From the NCBI RefSeq assembly GCF_050306235.1, contig NZ_JBLWFH010000008.1, positions 124,001 through 188,000 of the forward strand: a DNA stretch of 64,000 bases, given 5' to 3'. The notes below the pieces were generated by a model. That model worked only from the letters and a program-made list of their open reading frames with translations. It searched no databases and was not told the DNA's origin. The translations under genes were made by a program, and so were the position numbers. Position 1 is the first letter of the stretch; each line of letters opens with the position of its first letter. This stretch comes from Glaciecola sp947496235 (GTDB lineage Bacteria > Pseudomonadota > Gammaproteobacteria > Enterobacterales > Alteromonadaceae). Below are positions 60,994-64,000 of the stretch, piece by piece.

Positions 60994-62403
60994 TTATACG
61001 CTGTAATACATGTCAAACTCTACTGGATGAGTTGTCATGTTCACTTTTTCTACTTCTTCAGCTTTAAGTGCGATGTATGCATCAATCATGTCGTCAGACA
61101 TTACACCACCAGCAGTTAAGAATTCACGGTCTTCATCTAGTGCAGCAAGGGCCATTTCTAGCGAGCTAGCAACTGTTGGAATAGAGGCAGCTTCTTCAGC
61201 AGGTAGATCATATAAATCTTTATCCATTGAATCGCCAGGGTGAATCTTGTTTTTGATTCCGTCGATACCAGCCATCAACATAGCAGTGAACGCTAAGTAT
61301 GGGTTAGCCGTTGGATCAGGGAAACGAACTTCGATACGACGTGCTTTATCGCTTGTTACATATGGAATACGGATAGATGCACTACGGTTACGAGCAGAGT
61401 AAGCTAACATAACTGGCGCTTCAAATCCTGGTACCAAACGCTTGTAAGAGTTAGTAGAAGCGTTAGCAAAAGCGTTGATAGCACGTGCGTGCTTGATGAT
61501 ACCGCCAATGTAATATAATGCTTCTTCAGAAAGACCTGCATATTTATCACCAGCAAAGATGTTTTTACCATCTTTAGAGATAGATTGGTGACAGTGCATA
61601 CCAGAACCGTTATCACCTACAAGTGGTTTAGGCATGAAAGTAGCGGTTTTTCCGTATGAATGGGCAACGTTATGAATAACGTACTTGTAGATTTGGATTT
61701 CGTCAGCTTTGCTTACTAATGTATTGAACTGACAAGCAATTTCGTTTTGACCAGCAGTTGCAACTTCGTGGTGGTGAGCTTCAACAACCAAGCCCATTTC
61801 TTCCATAACTAAACACATGGCAGCACGAATGTCGTGAGCCGAATCTACAGGAGGAACTGGGAAGTAACCGCCTTTCACACCTGGACGGTGACCCGTGTTG
61901 CCACCTTCGTAGTCTGCACCAGAGTTCCATTTAGCTTCTTCAGCATCAATAGAATAGAAAGAACCTGCCATATCAGTGTGGAACTTAACGTCTTCGAACA
62001 AGAAGAATTCTGGCTCTGGACCGAAGAAACAAGTGTCGCCGATACCAGTTGATTTAAGATACTCTTCAGCACGCTTAGCAACAGAACGTGGATCACGGTC
62101 ATAACCAAGCATTGTTGTTGGTTCAACGACGTCGCAACGAATATTAATTTGTGTTTCTTCAGCAAAAGGGTCTAAAACAGCAGAGCTTGCGTCTGGCATT
62201 AGAATCATGTCTGATTCGTTAATACCTTTCCAACCTGCAATTGAAGAACCATCGAACATTTTACCTTCTTCAAAAAACTCTTCATCGACAAGGCGAGCAG
62301 GAATTGAAACGTGTTGCTCTTTACCTTTAGTATCAGTGAAACGTAAATCTACAAACTTAGCTTCGCTTTCTGTTATAAGCGCTATAGCTGACTCAATTGA
62401 CAT
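60994..62403 (-). CDS. glnA: Glutamine synthetase, type I
   Basis: A 469-residue enzyme that joins ammonia and glutamate with ATP. Signatures: FDGSSIAGWKGINESDM, GPEPEFFLFEDV, NGSGMHCHQS, and the adenylylation site DLYDLPAEE (Tyr near 398). ATG 62403 gives the normal start MSIESAIALI and follows GGAGGACA; the frame also opens at GTG 62415, which would overlap that ribosome-binding site. A sigma54-type promoter and NtrC-like sites lie upstream. Confidence 0.98.
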   Translation of the reverse strand: MSIESAIALITESEAKFVDLRFTDTKGKEQHVSIPARLVDEEFFEEGKMFDGSSIAGWKGINESDMILMPDASSAVLDPFAEETQINIRCDVVEPTTMLGYDRDPRSVAKRAEEYLKSTGIGDTCFFGPEPEFFLFEDVKFHTDMAGSFYSIDAEEAKWNSGADYEGGNTGHRPGVKGGYFPVPPVDSAHDIRAAMCLVMEEMGLVVEAHHHEVATAGQNEIACQFNTLVSKADEIQIYKYVIHNVAHSYGKTATFMPKPLVGDNGSGMHCHQSISKDGKNIFAGDKYAGLSEEALYYIGGIIKHARAINAFANASTNSYKRLVPGFEAPVMLAYSARNRSASIRIPYVTSDKARRIEVRFPDPTANPYLAFTAMLMAGIDGIKNKIHPGDSMDKDLYDLPAEEAASIPTVASSLEMALAALDEDREFLTAGGVMSDDMIDAYIALKAEEVEKVNMTTHPVEFDMYYSV

Positions 62404-62602
62404 ATTGTCCTCCACTTATTTAAGTCCGTTGTGTGAGTAGTAAAAGCTTGTTCAAGCAAATTCGCATAAACAAAATCAAAAAAATAATGGATCTTTTATA
62501 AAATCAGCAAGCGATTCTGACACTCGATGATAGTCATCAAGATTAAAACCTAATGCAGATGAATAAAAGAAAAATCTAGTTATTTATTCTTGAGGTTTCA
62601 TC

Positions 62603-62619
62603 AAGCGATAATCATGCCA
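62603..62619 (-). promoter_or_regulatory. Sigma54-type promoter of glnA
   Basis: On the minus strand the sequence is TGGCATGATTATCGCTT: GG and GC are ten bases apart, as required for -24/-12 elements. It differs from the TGGCAC-N5-TTGC consensus at two positions. It lies about 200 bases upstream of glnA. Confidence 0.65.
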
Positions 62620-62689
62620 TGAGATGTAAATATAAATTAGCAATAAAAACAGTGACATATAAACGATGCGAAATAATAATACTGAAAAT

Positions 62690-62739
62690 TGCACTGTTAT
62701 GATGCATTTATTTGTGAGGGTTTGCACTATATTGGTTTG
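62690..62739 (-). promoter_or_regulatory. Two NtrC-like sites upstream of glnA
   Basis: TGCACTGTTATGATGCA (62690-62706) and TGCACTATATTGGTTTG (62723-62739) match the TGCACCAAAATGGTGCA pattern at about 12 and 11 of 17 positions. They are 33 bases apart, three helical turns, and lie about 100-150 bases from the expected start site, a normal enhancer position. Confidence 0.6.
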
Positions 62740-62873
62740 AAGGTCATGTGCTAATACCCTCAAATTAAAATCCGTTAGTTACTATCTTGTGAATGACAAA
62801 GCCTTAGACTGTTAAATTAGTTAAAAAATCGACAATTCCAATAGCACAATGGCGAATAAATCTGTAGAATCCG

Positions 62874-62924
62874 CCGCCAGTTATTTGTTGCCCGCGAATC
62901 AACCGATTGGCGGGTTTATTTTTT
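62874..62924 (+). promoter_or_regulatory. Terminator-like leader hairpin before typA
   Basis: CCCGCGAATC (62891-62900) pairs with GATTGGCGGG (62905-62914), with one mismatch, around AACC, and is followed by TTTATTTTTTT. CCGCCAG at 62874-62880 could instead pair with TTGGCGG, which would break the hairpin. It may act as an attenuator. Confidence 0.45.
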
Positions 62925-62935
62925 TGAGAGAATGT

Positions 62936-64000
62936 ATGTCTGTTAGTATCGATAAAATTCGCAATATTGCCATTATTGCGCACGTTGACCACGGGAAAAC
63001 TACCTTGGTTGATAAACTCCTGCAACAATCAGGAACGTTAAAATCACGTGGTGAAAACCAAGAGCGTGTAATGGATTCTAACGATATCGAAAAAGAACGT
63101 GGAATTACTATCCTAGCCAAGAACACGGCGATTAATTACGGTGACTACCGAATTAACATCGTAGACACTCCTGGGCACGCCGACTTTGGTGGAGAAGTTG
63201 AACGTGTAATGTCAATGGCTGACTCAGTACTACTATTAGTAGATGCTCAAGAAGGTCCAATGCCACAAACACGTTTTGTAACCCAAAAAGCATTTGCTCA
63301 AGGTTTAAAACCTATCGTAGTTGTGAATAAAATTGATAAGCCAGGTGCTCGCCCTGATTGGGTAATCGACCAAGTGTTTGACTTGTTTGATAACTTGGGT
63401 GCTACCGACGACCAATTGGATTTTCAAATCGTTTATGCTTCTGCACTCAATGGTTGGGCTGCACATGAATCTGATGAAACTGGTACGGATATGACACCAT
63501 TGTTCGAAACTATCATCGAACAAGTAGCGGCACCGGACGCGGACGCTCAAGGCGCGTTCCAAATGCAAATTTCTCAACTTGATTACAACAGTTATGTTGG
63601 TGTTATCGGTGTTGGTCGAATTAAGCGTGGTTCAGTGAAAGTAAACCAGCAAGTGACTGTAGTTAATGCTGCTGGTGAAAAGCGAAACGGTAAAATTGGT
63701 AAGGTACTAGGTTATTTAGGTCTTGAAAGACATGATGTTGATCAAGCATCTGCAGGTGACATAGTCGCTATCACTGGATTGGGTGAACTGAAAATTTCTG
63801 ACACTGTTTGTGATCCAAACAAGGTTGAAGCTCTTCCTGCATTAACTGTTGATGAGCCAACAGTAACAATGACTTTCCAGGTAAACACTTCGCCGTTTTC
63901 TGGTAAAGAAGGTAAATTTGTTACATCAAGAAATATCCTAGAAAGACTACAAAATGAACTAGTGCATAACGTAGCATTGCGTGTTGAAGAACTAGACGAT
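62936..64000 (+). CDS. typA: Ribosome-associated GTPase TypA/BipA, N-terminal part (3'-truncated by window edge)
   Basis: 355 codons with no stop before the window edge, about 60 percent of the usual 600-residue protein. The start MSVSIDKIRNIAIIAHVDHGKTTL, G3 DTPGHADFGGE, G4 NKID and the BipA-type switch NDIEKERGITILAKNTAI identify it; domain 2 (LDYNSYVGVIGVGRIKRG) follows. TypA aids ribosome assembly and stress adaptation. ATG 62936 follows GAGAG. An ATG at 62932 opens only a four-codon frame. Divergent from glnA, a common arrangement. Confidence 0.97.
   Translation, partial: MSVSIDKIRNIAIIAHVDHGKTTLVDKLLQQSGTLKSRGENQERVMDSNDIEKERGITILAKNTAINYGDYRINIVDTPGHADFGGEVERVMSMADSVLLLVDAQEGPMPQTRFVTQKAFAQGLKPIVVVNKIDKPGARPDWVIDQVFDLFDNLGATDDQLDFQIVYASALNGWAAHESDETGTDMTPLFETIIEQVAAPDADAQGAFQMQISQLDYNSYVGVIGVGRIKRGSVKVNQQVTVVNAAGEKRNGKIGKVLGYLGLERHDVDQASAGDIVAITGLGELKISDTVCDPNKVEALPALTVDEPTVTMTFQVNTSPFSGKEGKFVTSRNILERLQNELVHNVALRVEELDD

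Overview
The window looks like chromosomal DNA of a marine gammaproteobacterium of the order Alteromonadales (Alteromonas/Paraglaciecola-like). This rests on gene content only: rpoB-rpoC followed directly by rpsL-rpsG-fusA-tuf, a panP-type aspartate decarboxylase, NhaD, YadGH, a PEP-CTERM-like secreted protein, large TonB-dependent receptors and a glnA-glnL-glnG block. No rRNA or tRNA gene was recognised.

Layout. (1) 1-10.46 kb: housekeeping block: the 3' end of rpoB, rpoC, a terminator, a strong sigma70-type promoter, then rpsL, rpsG, fusA and tuf. A long inverted repeat sits between rpsG and fusA. The S10 ribosomal protein operon that follows tuf in several relatives is absent; a terminator and accessory DNA follow instead. 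(2) 10.8-15.4 kb: a cluster of integron-type gene cassettes with no integrase in the window. Most cassette genes are bounded by a core site and its reverse complement (for example GTTAGCTTTC before the gene and GAAAGCTAAC after it), and attC-like palindromes lie between them. Cargo includes a zinc-ribbon protein, Imm44-, SUKH- and DUF6678-like proteins, a BrnTA module with a frameshifted toxin gene, a DUF4160/DUF2442 pair and a membrane protein. A structured repeat of about 345 bp occurs three times. The array ends in a half attC. (3) 15.4-22.5 kb: small accessory genes: a two-lobed retropepsin-like protein, two acetyltransferases, a CPBP protease, an SRPBCC/ECF-sigma pair and small membrane proteins. 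(4) 23.1-43.6 kb: an Oar-like receptor, then an IclR regulator and a carbohydrate locus: GH95, a TonB-dependent receptor, two flavin-dependent halogenase homologues, GH31 with a PA14 insert, an ExoP-type GH3 fused to an SGNH esterase, and a lipoprotein GH5 (subfamily 4-like). Together these fit degradation of fucosylated, acetylated xyloglucan: GH5 cuts the backbone at the cell surface, the receptor imports oligosaccharides, and GH95, GH31 and GH3-SGNH remove fucose, xylose, glucose and perhaps acetate. (5) 43.6-57.8 kb: mixed chromosomal genes (thioredoxin-like, CNNM/CBS, NhaD, exonuclease, YadGH, TrmB-like, degenerate EAL, PanP, a two-component system), interrupted by a GIY-YIG gene inside a 496-bp element with 47-bp terminal inverted repeats. 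(6) 57.8-64 kb: nitrogen regulation on the minus strand (glnG, glnL, a DUF4124 gene, glnA with a sigma54 promoter and two NtrC-like sites) and the 5' part of typA/bipA on the plus strand.

The parts most worth follow-up are the cassette cluster and its 345-bp repeat, the GIY-YIG inverted-repeat element, the GH3-SGNH fusion, and the halogenase pair inside the glycan locus. All family assignments were made by reading motifs; no database search was run.
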